A stretch of 64,000 bases of DNA, from positions 1,054,001 through 1,118,000 of the forward strand of contig BLLK01000019.1 in the NCBI GenBank assembly GCA_021927905.1. The letters run 5' to 3'. A program made the translations under genes and the position numbers. Positions 42,401-51,407 of this stretch are shown here, one piece after another. Origin of the DNA: Chaetoceros tenuissimus (Eukaryota > Bacillariophyta > Thalassiosirophyceae > Chaetocerotales > Chaetocerotaceae). Position 1 is the stretch's first letter, and the number at the start of each line of letters is the position of its first letter. Under the pieces are notes generated by a model that was given only the letters and a program-made list of their open reading frames with translations, was not told the DNA's origin and ran no database searches.

Positions 42401-43761
42401 TCATTCACCGTGTTGCCCGAGAAGTTTGTGAAGAGGACCTTGAAGAATCGCAGCTTCAAATGGCTCACCCAATCGACTGCAAAGGACAAAAAGATTAGTG
42501 AAAGAAAGTTCGTTCTGCACTTTAGATGCTTTATGTAAACTTACTCATACTGATGGACAACTCTTGACCTAGCTCCGTCAAAATCAACAAAATGCCCTTC
42601 ATCATCGATCAGATCGAAGCCAGCACCTATCCACCTTTTTCCTTTTGCTCCAACAAAAGGTGTTTCCTCTGCTTGTGATTCATCCGATTCTTGCTTTGCC
42701 TTCAAATGAGCATGATGATCATCTAGAATTTTGGCTCCTTGCACTCCTACAGTGTTTACTATTCCCATTCGATTGGGCACTGAAATGGCATTTTGCAATT
42801 TGTTTGTGTAAAACAAGTAATTATGTATAGATTGATCATCACCATTGATTTCAAACCAACACTTTGGATCTTTCATCCAAAGAATCATCTCTTGATGCAT
42901 ATCGTTCAAGTATGCAATCATTGCATCTCTTGTTCCTACTGTAGTTCCACTACAGAGCATTGTAGATTTATACGGTGCTTGTGCAAAATCTATACCTTTG
43001 CAATCTTTGATAGGCCACTGTGTCAACCAATGCGCAGTAGTTTGTGTCTTGTGTTCTTGAAATACTTGCAATCCTGTAACTTCAGGCGCACCTTTTTCAA
43101 ATGGATCCCTTTGGAAAAAGACATCTCTTGCATCAGTGACTAAGACAGGTCCGGTGCAAGTTTCACATTCTTGCAGCCAATCTCTCATTAATGGAAATCT
43201 ACTCCATCGAAGTTTGATATCATTGTATGGATGTGCACAAGTCTTGCGTTCCAACTCATGACTATCAATTTCTTTCTTCTCTTCCTCTGACCATGTACCA
43301 AAGGAGCAGTCGACAAGTTTCAAATATTTAAAAGTCACATTTTGCTCTTGGAAATATTGCTTAATTTCTTTCTCGAGAGGTTCTTTGACTCCTAATATAA
43401 TGTTTCCTTCAAAGCCCGTTTTCCGTAAGCTTCCTACAAATCGTTTGTAGGTATTTAATTCGTAGCCAGATGCCATTGCCATAACTGTTGCATATTGACT
43501 TCCTTCCGTTCGTAGTTGTCCAAGATATGTCCCATCTACTTTTCTTTGATTCAAAGTCTGTTCATTGTTTGTATTTGATGTGGCAGATTGGTTCACAGAA
43601 TGACGAATATCATGTCGCTCGTTGGTGCTGGTCGTGAAATAACAAGACGAGGAGGTAGAATATGCATACACTAAAAATACAAGCAAAAATACACTTTTGA
43701 AAACAGCAGTGAATCTATTTCCAGCATGTTTTGACCTTTTCCTCTTTATTCTATCTATCAT
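42401..43761 (-). CDS. Golgi type II membrane glycosyltransferase with DxD-type motif
   Basis: Exons 43761-42545 and 42476-42401 (68-nt intron, GTAAGT...TTTGCAG), 430 aa ending KLLGQHGE. A basic N-terminus (DRIKRKRSKHAGNR) and one anchor (about 21-37) are followed by a Ser/Thr/Asn-rich stem. The catalytic domain, from about 85, has YKRFVGSLRKTGFEGNIILG, a metal-binding VLVTDARDVFFQRDPF (the DxRD variant of DxD), CSGTTVGTRDAMIAYL, and GDDQSIHNYLFY. This matches nucleotide-sugar transferases of plants and algae with the RDvxFQxDPF signature. Donor and acceptor sugars unknown. Confidence 0.78.
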
Positions 43762-44080
43762 GGTGTTTGAGGTTCGTGTACCATCACATCATTATGAAGG
43801 TAATTGCATTCTGCATATTATTTCTTGTTTCTTGTTCTTGAAAAAATAACTTGCACCTACTGATGGTACGTATTAGAAACAGAGAGAAAATAGGTTGAGA
43901 GCTTGAATATAGTCTTGACAATGACAGGTGCCAGAAGAAGCGAAAATGAAAATTTTTTAAAAAGGTAGTCAATTGCAAAGAGGACAGATTAGATAATGCA
44001 ATATTCAATAAGAAGACAGTCTCCTTATTTATTATAATATATCTCTACATGCCAAAACCATGCACGGTGTAATTATTTCC
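43762..44080. other. Spacer, no gene seen
   Basis: 319 bp upstream of the glycosyltransferase gene and downstream of the fibrillin gene, both on -. Nothing recognised. Confidence 0.4.
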
Positions 44081-44893
44081 TTACTCACTACCCACCTCTT
44101 CTTCTTCTACATCATCTTCATCATCATCTTCCTTTACCAAAACAAAGGTAGTACCCTTATTCCCTTTACTAATTCGAACCCTATCACTCAAATAAATAAC
44201 ATCAATCCAACCCTTGACAGCATCTCTCAAAAGCGGCAAACGAAAAGGAACAGGATAAGGAACTTTGAACCCCTTGAAATTAAAATTTCCTTCATCAAAT
44301 ACAAAATCAATTCTACGATTAGGTTTGGTAGGATCTTCCATTGCCTCTTCCCCAACGATGGATTCACCCAAAATCGTCAATCCTAATGTACCCTTGCCCT
44401 GTCGTGCTGTCAATTCTTCCAATGGATATTCCGCAGTGGAAGCTAGAGCATCTACCGTCAATATAAAGTCATTAGAAAATTTGACAACTTGGGATACAAT
44501 CAATTTTGAATCTTTTAAAAGGATATCTTGATATATATTGTATTTGGAAGCGTCGACTGCTTTACGTTGAATTGGCGAGGCTGTACTTGCATTATTTGTA
44601 AATAGTAGTTTCCATCTTCCCTTGATTTGTGGGGATATAGCCGGTTCTTGGATGGAATAACTTGATTCTTCCAGTTGGGATATGAGGGATGTGATTTCTT
44701 GTGAATTATCGAGTCTTTTGGAGTTTGAAGAAATAGCTTCTAACAATTGATTTTCGAGTTGGAGTTGTTGAGATGGTACTTGGGGTGTAGTTGGTGCTTT
44801 TGGGAAAATGTTTGTGAGAAAGCTTTGGAAGGCGACAGATGATTGAATCATCATCGTCAGTTGGAATAGAAGGAAATGAGAGTAGGCTTTCAT
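44081..44893 (-). CDS. PAP/fibrillin (plastoglobulin) family protein, plastid
   Basis: 270 aa. Signal peptide followed by SSVAFQSF, a classic diatom ASAFAP plastid cleavage motif with Phe at +1. The mature part begins with a helix (QLENQLLEAISSNSKRL), typical of fibrillins. The PAP_fibrillin lipocalin-like domain follows: IKGRWKLLFTNNAST, DILLKDSKLIVSQVV and VIYLSDRVRISKGNKGTTFV near the end. Plastid fibrillins bind lipids at plastoglobules or thylakoids, often under light stress. A very acidic tail (KEDDDEDDVEEEE) ends the protein. Confidence 0.85.
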   Translation of the reverse strand: MKAYSHFLLFQLTMMIQSSVAFQSFLTNIFPKAPTTPQVPSQQLQLENQLLEAISSNSKRLDNSQEITSLISQLEESSYSIQEPAISPQIKGRWKLLFTNNASTASPIQRKAVDASKYNIYQDILLKDSKLIVSQVVKFSNDFILTVDALASTAEYPLEELTARQGKGTLGLTILGESIVGEEAMEDPTKPNRRIDFVFDEGNFNFKGFKVPYPVPFRLPLLRDAVKGWIDVIYLSDRVRISKGNKGTTFVLVKEDDDEDDVEEEEVGSE

Positions 44894-45288
44894 CTTTGCA
44901 GAATTTCGGCAGTAAAGTAATGGGTTGAAGTGTTTATTTATATAGAATAGATTGTCAAGAACAGAGTTGGCAGTGATAAAAGAATTGAGCTAAACAATTG
45001 CATTAGAAAAAAAACATGTTGCGCTCAAAACGATGATGACGGATGACGAGAAGAGAGAGACGATGATGTGGTGTTGAATTCAAGTAATTTGTAGCTAGAG
45101 AGTGTTTCTAACGTGGCTAGTTTTGTCATATCGGTCACTACCGTCTGTCTGTTGTCCTGTTCCTCTCCACAAAGATTCTTTTTCGGAAGCGTCGATCTTA
45201 TTCTCATTTTTAAGTGAACTAGTTCGTTCCGAATACAACTGCTGTATCTAATTCAAAGTCTACCCCACAACCTACCTAACTGCCAAAG
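44894..45288. other. Divergent promoter region
   Basis: 395 bp between fibrillin (-) and CSN7-like (+). No distinct motif seen. Confidence 0.4.
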
Positions 45289-46245
45289 ATGTCATCCTCA
45301 AAGGAATCAAAGTCTCTGCATCATCCGGTTCAAAAGTATCTGGACATGCTTTCCACTAGTAACGACGCCGCCTCCATCAATGCGATTGTCATGAAGGCCT
45401 TTTCCGACCCGAAACTATTTTCAGGCTTTCATCAAATCAAATCACTGATTGAATCGAAATCTCAAGACAAGCATCTCTTGAATACTCTCGATTTATTCTC
45501 TTTTGGAACTCTACAAGATTATTCGAATCAAGAGCCAGGAACCTATGTCAACCTCACCTCTCAACAAATGGACAAACTCAAGGCACTGAGCGTAGTCACC
45601 ATCATTGACACCGCCATGAATTCTCATCTAGATAAGTCGAAACCAAAGAGATCATCTAGACGCAACAAACATGAAATTTCAAATTCAAATTCTTGTAATG
45701 TTGTTCCCTATTCACTCCTTTTCGAGAAATTAGGATACAATAGTCAAGACATTCGTTCACTCGAAGATTTACTCATTCACTGTATATACTCTAACCTACT
45801 ACCAAATGGTACCAAACTCAATCAACAAAATATGCAACTGTCATTAAATCTGACATCTTCCTCCACCCCTACACTAGTACGAGATGTCTCACAGCAAGAT
45901 GTAAATGATATGATATGCCAATTGGAATCCTTTCTTTCAACTTCTTCTGGGATTCAAGCACAACTACAGAATTCTATAAAAGATTTGAAACAGAGACAAG
46001 GGGAGGAGAAACAATCTTGGAATGAGATTGATGTACAGATTCAATTGTCCAAGTCAAAAGTGACGAGTGATAAATTTGAACAGTCGAGTGGGAGTTTGGA
46101 GGATGTGATTAGTACTACTGTTGGTAGTTTGGGGGAGAGTATGGAGTGGAGTAAGAGTGGTGTGAGTGCTGGTGTCGATGTCAAGAGAGCGAGAAAGGAT
46201 CGTGGGGATAAAAAGGTTTCCTTGTTGGGATTCAAGAGAAAGTAA
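45289..46245 (+). CDS. COP9 signalosome subunit 7-like PCI protein
   Basis: 318 aa. Region ~60-190 carries the CSN7 PCI pattern: LDLFSFGTLQDYSNQEPGTY, then LTSQQMDKLKALSVVTI, YSLLFEKLGYNSQDIRSLED, IHCIYSNLLPNGTKLNQQN, and LVRDVSQQDVNDM. A C-terminal helix and a basic tail (VKRARKDRGDKK, LLGFKRK) follow. CSN7 is a structural subunit of the signalosome, which removes NEDD8 from cullin-RING ubiquitin ligases. An insert of ~20 basic and Ser-rich residues splits the PCI region (KRSSRRNKHEISNSNS). Identification rests on motif order. Confidence 0.72.
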   Translation: MSSSKESKSLHHPVQKYLDMLSTSNDAASINAIVMKAFSDPKLFSGFHQIKSLIESKSQDKHLLNTLDLFSFGTLQDYSNQEPGTYVNLTSQQMDKLKALSVVTIIDTAMNSHLDKSKPKRSSRRNKHEISNSNSCNVVPYSLLFEKLGYNSQDIRSLEDLLIHCIYSNLLPNGTKLNQQNMQLSLNLTSSSTPTLVRDVSQQDVNDMICQLESFLSTSSGIQAQLQNSIKDLKQRQGEEKQSWNEIDVQIQLSKSKVTSDKFEQSSGSLEDVISTTVGSLGESMEWSKSGVSAGVDVKRARKDRGDKKVSLLGFKRK

Positions 46246-46516
46246 GAATGTGAGGTGGGAATAGAGCGAGTTGAGAGTATGTGATATGGATGGAATTTGG
46301 GATTGAAGGAGCGAACGTAAGCGGAATAGCAGTAGCGAGGGATTACTGCATGGCGAGAAGTGAGACAGCATAGGAATATACATAACTATAATAGTGTAAT
46401 TTACACATAAGTATTCTTTATTACATGATAAGCTACCCCGAGCATATCCGAGTACGAGTATAAATAAACTACGGACCTACCCTTGTCATGACCATTTCAT
46501 ATACTATCAATACTAC

Positions 46517-47845
46517 TTACAGCTCTGGGCCCAATTCCAAAGCACCATGAGCACGCAAATACTTGTAGAGCCTATTATCTTTGCCAAGGAAATCGGCAAC
46601 AATAGACAATACACTTTGACCACCACCAGTTTTGGCATTGATATCAGCACCTTGATCCAATAAAAATTTAACAATGTCAACATATCCTTCTCGTGCACCC
46701 TCATGGATAGGTTGCCAGCCATTCACATCTGGTGCATACAGTGATGCTGGATCTTCTTTGGCGATTCGTATCAAGGCATCTAAATTGCCATAAACTGCTG
46801 CATCGTGAGATTTACGACGGCTATGTTTTTCTTGAATGGATTTCATATATTCCAAAGATGGAATCGTATCTTTATATTCTCCAGCTAGAAACTTGTATGC
46901 TTCTTTACTCCCTTTTTGAATATAGGGTGGTAGACCAGTATACGAATTTGGATCTAGCTCAAAATGAATCATGAGATTGGCATAATATGTTCCTTGAAAA
47001 GGAAACGGTCTTCCATGCATTAATGAATGAGATTCATACAAAATCATTTCTCCAACATTCATTGTGACATTATGTGCGATACCATCATGACCAATCACTT
47101 CCAATGGCCATGGTTCTGCATCGGGATCTTGATCAATATTAATAATTGCAGATGCAATTAGCGGTAATCGATCGACATGAGGAGCGAGTATCGATCCTTT
47201 TTTGTAGACTCGAATTCCATAGAGGGAAGAAGGGAATAAAGGCTGTCCTGTCCATGTTTTCATAATTTCAAGCGTAGATTCCCACAATTGATTTAATATT
47301 GGTTCTCCACCACCTGGTAAATCTTCTCTCGTAATGTCTACAAATTTGGAAGGATCGTTCCAATAATTGATAAATGTACTACCTGGAAAAAAACTCTCAT
47401 CGGTTTCCTTGTCTTTATTCTTGATCCAGAAATCATATATTGGTTGAAAGACATGTTGCGGTAGACGAACTTTTTGATAGCCAAGGTCTGTGTAATTCAC
47501 CATGGATGCAATTTGTGTATTGTGCTTTAATCGCTTCAAATCTGTTTCGTCGCAAATTTTCTCTCCGTGAGAATCTCGCCAATAGTCTCTACACCCTTGT
47601 ATAAAATCTTGATAGAATGATTCTCGATCTCCAAGTGGTTGCAAAGACATGTTTTTATATTTTTCAGGAGTTGGAATGCTGGATTCTATGTTATGTGGTA
47701 GCCATGGATAGTTTGTTGATACATGAACTGAATCTCCAAGCATCGGAAAGGAGATGTCATAACCATAGTCTTCTCTTTTTTCTGCAGAAGCTAGAGAGAA
47801 AGATGTTGAAAACAAAATAATGGAAATAATTCTGGTCAAGTTCAT
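46517..47845 (-). CDS. ER 2OG-Fe(II) prolyl-4-hydroxylase-like protein with C-terminal ankyrin repeats
   Basis: 442 aa. Signal peptide MNLTRIISIILFSTSFSLAS. The dioxygenase core (about 205-300) has the iron ligands in APHVDRLP (His223, Asp225) and SLMHGRPFPFQG (His277), with FPSSLYGIRVYKKGSIL before and TYYANLMIHFELDP after. Residues ~345-435 are ankyrin repeats (DAAVYGNLDALIRIAKED, GWQPIHEGAREGYVDIVKFL, DINAKTGGGQSVLSIV). P4H-type enzymes hydroxylate proline using 2-oxoglutarate and Fe(II). Ankyrins in a secretory protein are unusual and may recruit substrates. Hydroxyproline is a known modification in diatom wall proteins. Confidence 0.82.
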   Translation of the reverse strand: MNLTRIISIILFSTSFSLASAEKREDYGYDISFPMLGDSVHVSTNYPWLPHNIESSIPTPEKYKNMSLQPLGDRESFYQDFIQGCRDYWRDSHGEKICDETDLKRLKHNTQIASMVNYTDLGYQKVRLPQHVFQPIYDFWIKNKDKETDESFFPGSTFINYWNDPSKFVDITREDLPGGGEPILNQLWESTLEIMKTWTGQPLFPSSLYGIRVYKKGSILAPHVDRLPLIASAIINIDQDPDAEPWPLEVIGHDGIAHNVTMNVGEMILYESHSLMHGRPFPFQGTYYANLMIHFELDPNSYTGLPPYIQKGSKEAYKFLAGEYKDTIPSLEYMKSIQEKHSRRKSHDAAVYGNLDALIRIAKEDPASLYAPDVNGWQPIHEGAREGYVDIVKFLLDQGADINAKTGGGQSVLSIVADFLGKDNRLYKYLRAHGALELGPEL

Positions 47846-48409
47846 CCTTTTCAGTTCTTTAGGGTCGCTTTATACATAGCACATATATTATGGTGTTGGT
47901 GGAATCAAGACGTGTTGAGAAATGAGAAGCACTGTTCCATTAGATTGATGTACTTTGAAAAGAAGTGTTCTGTGATGAATTGATACTTTTCATCTGTGAT
48001 CTGCATGCATTTTTCTGTCCATTCAAAAATCCAACGCGTGCGCGCCGAAATAATTTAGCTACAATAAGGACTCAATAAGACATAAAAAAGTGTCCTACAT
48101 TTGATTTTACACTATAATTTCAAATATTACACTTAATTCTTTCAAATTCTTTCCCCTTTGCTTTCAAAATGTGTACGCTTGATTTTATGGATATTTGATC
48201 TGCCCCAACAAGTTTCAAGTCATCATTCGCGGATCAAAGTTTTTCACTTGGCCCGCAGATAATTTAAAAGTCTCTGTTATTTGCTTTCCTTTTTTCATCA
48301 TGAACAGAACCTATTCAATACTTATTTACACATTTCAAGTTTAGAAAGTCTTTAAAGAATATGGTTATATAAAGACTATCTCATGTAGCATGTGTACACT
48401 ATGTTAACA
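47846..48409. other. Spacer with the left copy of the glycosyltransferase-flanking repeat
   Basis: 564 bp. Most of it (47990-48395) is the left copy of a diverged direct repeat listed separately. Confidence 0.5.
47990..48395 (-). repeat. Copy A of a ~400-bp diverged direct repeat flanking a glycosyltransferase gene
   Basis: Shares TTTTCTGTCC.TTCA, ATCCAACG, TTCCCCTTTGCTTT, GTACGCTTGATTTTATGGATATT, TCTCTGTTAT and GAACAGAAC-type words in the same order with 50135-50555, offset about 2.13 kb. Confidence 0.75.
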
Positions 48410-49954
48410 CTATTCTATTGATATACTTTCGTTTTGCTCTAGCGACCAACTATTATTTGCAATATCTACGTACATAGGTACTTCGATGGTGCACTTGGAT
48501 GGTACACCTGTGTATCTCCTATGTAGCGCTCTGCAACGATTGCCAGCCAACCCAGCACCAAATGCACCAAATGACCCTACGCCATGCGCTACACATTTGC
48601 TTCCTCCCATGATGAGTAAGTCTTCAAACAATGAATAGTAACTTTCCTCCGTTGATGAAGAGTTGAATACATCTATATGTTTGATGATTGGTCTTTGTCC
48701 AACTCCTACCGCTTGCACGTTCGTGTTGTTTACTGCAATCTCATTAGATATAACATGATTCACAAGATCAACACTATCTGAAATGAAGAAAACAGGATTC
48801 TTCTTATCTAGTGATAATCCACATTCCAAAGCATTACTTGTCAAGTTCAACAAGTACGACTTGTATTTGCCATCAAAAGCTTCCACATAAGTGCCTTCAT
48901 CATGACTTTGGAGATTCTCTGGTTCAACAAATTGTGCCATATGTTTTGTAGGATAACGTGCTCTCAGATGCACAGACGTATATCCACCTTCGACGAGATT
49001 AAGTCTCGTCATTGTAGCATTGACATTCCTTGCAATGGAAGGTACAGGTTTGAACATTACTCGAAAAATATGTTCCATGAGATCAATATGCATCCATTTC
49101 GATGCAACTGGCATATTTTCTTCATAAGAATAGGCATTAAAGATATTGTTGAAGAAATTCACTCTTGATATTGATCGAATTGTAAATATGCTAACGTATT
49201 GCTTAGACGATGCATTCATTTCATCAATAATTTGGTTGAGTATAGAGAAAAAGCCAGGTTTTGATTCTTTTGGAACCCTAGTATTCATGCCTAAACTTTG
49301 TTTCCCTTCAAAATCGGCAGGACATGTCCAGTCCAAACCACCCTTTGGTACTTCGAGAAAAGATTCTAATCTCATGGGGGTTTCCCAATAAATACATAGG
49401 ACTCGGTTCGTCCTTGCAGCCATGAAAACATAGAATGGCAAGACTCGCAATCGATCACTGATACCTCCGCATCCTTCATTCTTTACGCACTTGACAACAA
49501 AGAATCTAATATCTTTGACGTCTTTTGTAGCTTGTTCATTTTGATTCCAACTGATATATTCTTGAAGCCAGTTTGGTAGAGCAGCTATTGAAGACTTAAC
49601 TCTGTGGTCACCGTACATTGTAAGATACGTGCTTGAATTCTGATCAACCAAGGTACTGGATCTATTTGTTGTATTGAAGATATGTTTCGACAAAGAATTG
49701 TTCCTATCCCTTGTATTTATATCCGTTCTATTCAACAATACATCTTTTTCACTTTGATTGTATATGCCATGTAAGTGGTCTACCTGATGTTCTGTGCTTT
49801 GCTTTAGTAGTGAATTTTGTAGTATTATTTCAACATCCTTCCATTTTGATGCCAGATTATGAACTATAAAAATTACAAAGGCAACAATTAAGATTCTACT
49901 TCTCAGCAATCTACTATGGAGTGCTGGGGATGCTTCGCTTGTCATCTCAGTCAT
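48410..49954 (-). CDS. Type II membrane glycosyltransferase, fucosyltransferase-like (paralogue 1)
   Basis: 514 aa from the ATG at 49954. One anchor near the N-terminus (RILIVAFVIFIVHNLA), then a polar stem to about residue 115. The conserved core opens with STYLTMYGDHRV and ALPNWLQEYISWNQNEQATK. It continues with CGGISDRLRVLPFYVFMAAR and TNRVLCIYW, the shape of the G-x-x-R-L donor loop of fucosyltransferases. YTSVHLRARYP resembles their H-x-R motif. The end has MGGSKCVAHGVGSFGAFGAG and GNRCRALHRR. Two paralogues follow at 55.6 and 57.4 kb with the same blocks. Golgi location and transferase activity are inferred; the donor is a guess. The gene is flanked by ~400-bp direct repeats. Confidence 0.7.
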   Translation of the reverse strand: MTEMTSEASPALHSRLLRSRILIVAFVIFIVHNLASKWKDVEIILQNSLLKQSTEHQVDHLHGIYNQSEKDVLLNRTDINTRDRNNSLSKHIFNTTNRSSTLVDQNSSTYLTMYGDHRVKSSIAALPNWLQEYISWNQNEQATKDVKDIRFFVVKCVKNEGCGGISDRLRVLPFYVFMAARTNRVLCIYWETPMRLESFLEVPKGGLDWTCPADFEGKQSLGMNTRVPKESKPGFFSILNQIIDEMNASSKQYVSIFTIRSISRVNFFNNIFNAYSYEENMPVASKWMHIDLMEHIFRVMFKPVPSIARNVNATMTRLNLVEGGYTSVHLRARYPTKHMAQFVEPENLQSHDEGTYVEAFDGKYKSYLLNLTSNALECGLSLDKKNPVFFISDSVDLVNHVISNEIAVNNTNVQAVGVGQRPIIKHIDVFNSSSTEESYYSLFEDLLIMGGSKCVAHGVGSFGAFGAGLAGNRCRALHRRYTGVPSKCTIEVPMYVDIANNSWSLEQNESISIE

Positions 49955-50552
49955 CTCAAGATGATTTACGAATATTTGTGATACTGGCAACTGGGCATTT
50001 CTAATGGTCAGTTTACAGATCGCGCAAATATGTTTTTGGTAGAATCGACACTATTATGAGTAAATAGAAGCACTCTTCGAACCGTTTGATTGTGATAAGG
50101 AAAGGTATGTCTCTGTTTGTTTTGTTGTATCTGATCTCTCTGATCTCCGTTTTCTGTCCGTTCATAATCCAACGGCTGCATTATAATGACTTACTAGGAC
50201 AAATATGCATATCCAAATACAATACTAACATACGTACTTAGATACAATTTCAAAAATATAATTCTTTCGAACTCTTTCCCCTTTGCTTTTAAACAAAGAT
50301 TGTACGCTTGATTTTATGGATATTGGTACTGTCTAACAATGTTTCTAAGACAAGTAATCATTCTTGGATCAAATATTGCCAATTTGCCCGAAGATATGTG
50401 AAATTCTCTGTTATAAAAAACAAATCAAGCACTAACGTGGTTTGCTTTCGTTGCTTTGTTACATCACAAACAGAACTTATTTACTACAGTACTTATTTCT
50501 ACATATATCGTTTAAAAACTTATTATGAGTAGCTATGATTATATCAAGTCTC
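49955..50552. other. Spacer with the right copy of the flanking repeat
   Basis: 598 bp between two - strand genes. Copy B of the repeat (50135-50555) fills most of it. Confidence 0.5.
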
Positions 50553-50555
50553 TCA
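50135..50555 (-). repeat. Copy B of the ~400-bp diverged direct repeat
   Basis: Counterpart of 47990-48395. The best block is CTTTCCCCTTTGCTTTTAAA at about 50274 followed by GTACGCTTGATTTTATGGAT. Confidence 0.75.
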
Positions 50556-51017
50556 CGTAGTTCTAAATTTGCCCTTCATTGTTCTTGATTCATTCTCAAA
50601 ACTCTGTAAAAGTGGCAAGAAACCAAATAAAATCTGACAAATGAATCCAACAATTTTCGCCATTGATGATATCAACTCTCTGACAAACTCCAAGGGCGTA
50701 CTATTGAATAATTTCATTGCGAAAAAGAGTTCGGCCATCATTAACAGTCCAAATGCGAACAAACCCATGATTAATCTATCCATATAATTAGAGGAAATAT
50801 GATGATGTTTTACAATCCATTTGGAAGCCTTACATGATATCCTCAAAACCAATGGTACTTCAATGAGGACTGCGATGAGTTCGGATCGTATTATTCCTTT
50901 TGTTAGGACTATGGTTCTGATTATTCCCAAGACGAAAGCAGATGAGAATACAATGATGAAATACAATGTGGCAGCGAGAATTAGTTGTAAATACGATTTA
51001 TTCCGCGTGGAATACAT
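50553..51017 (-). CDS. Small four-helix membrane protein of bacterial-like type
   Basis: 154 aa with four hydrophobic helices: LQLILAATLYFIIVFSSAF, LIAVLIEVPLVLRISCKASK (weaker), RLIMGLFAFGLLMMAELFFA and IVGFICQILFGFLPLL. The pattern YF.IVF...FVLGIIR..., then E.P...., then MG..A..LL..AEL recalls a small integral membrane protein family common in bacteria (from memory, no name known to me). No targeting peptide. Function unknown. It sits 3' to the repeat copy B and divergently to the 7TM gene. Horizontal origin is possible but unproven. Confidence 0.6.
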   Translation of the reverse strand: MYSTRNKSYLQLILAATLYFIIVFSSAFVLGIIRTIVLTKGIIRSELIAVLIEVPLVLRISCKASKWIVKHHHISSNYMDRLIMGLFAFGLLMMAELFFAMKLFNSTPLEFVRELISSMAKIVGFICQILFGFLPLLQSFENESRTMKGKFRTT

Positions 51018-51407
51018 TTTGAATAATACTGTAAATTTCTAGATTATTGATTCAGTTCTTATATAAAATAAGACAATCACCTCCTCTCGAAAACCATTCT
51101 TTGGAGGTGCAAAAGGAAATGAAAATGTGTAAGTAGGATAAAGGGTTCGCATATGTATCCGGGTTGTATTTGAGAAATAGTTTAATGACACCGTGGTTGA
51201 CTACTGTCATTTGTCGTGTTTCTATACTTACGTACGTACACATTCGATTTGGAACAGCGAACAGCGAGAAGGCAAATCTATGTTCTATGTTTTATTCTTC
51301 AACATGTTCTTCAACTTGATGATGAGATTGCTCACAGTTGGTTTTTATATATTCTGCAAATTAATAACTAACCCTTCTAAGAATTACATCTTTCAAGCAT
51401 AGAAGAT
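51018..51407. other. Divergent promoter region
   Basis: 390 bp. TACTTACGTACGTACAC at 51225-51241 is a small palindromic TACGTA cluster. No gene seen. Confidence 0.4.
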
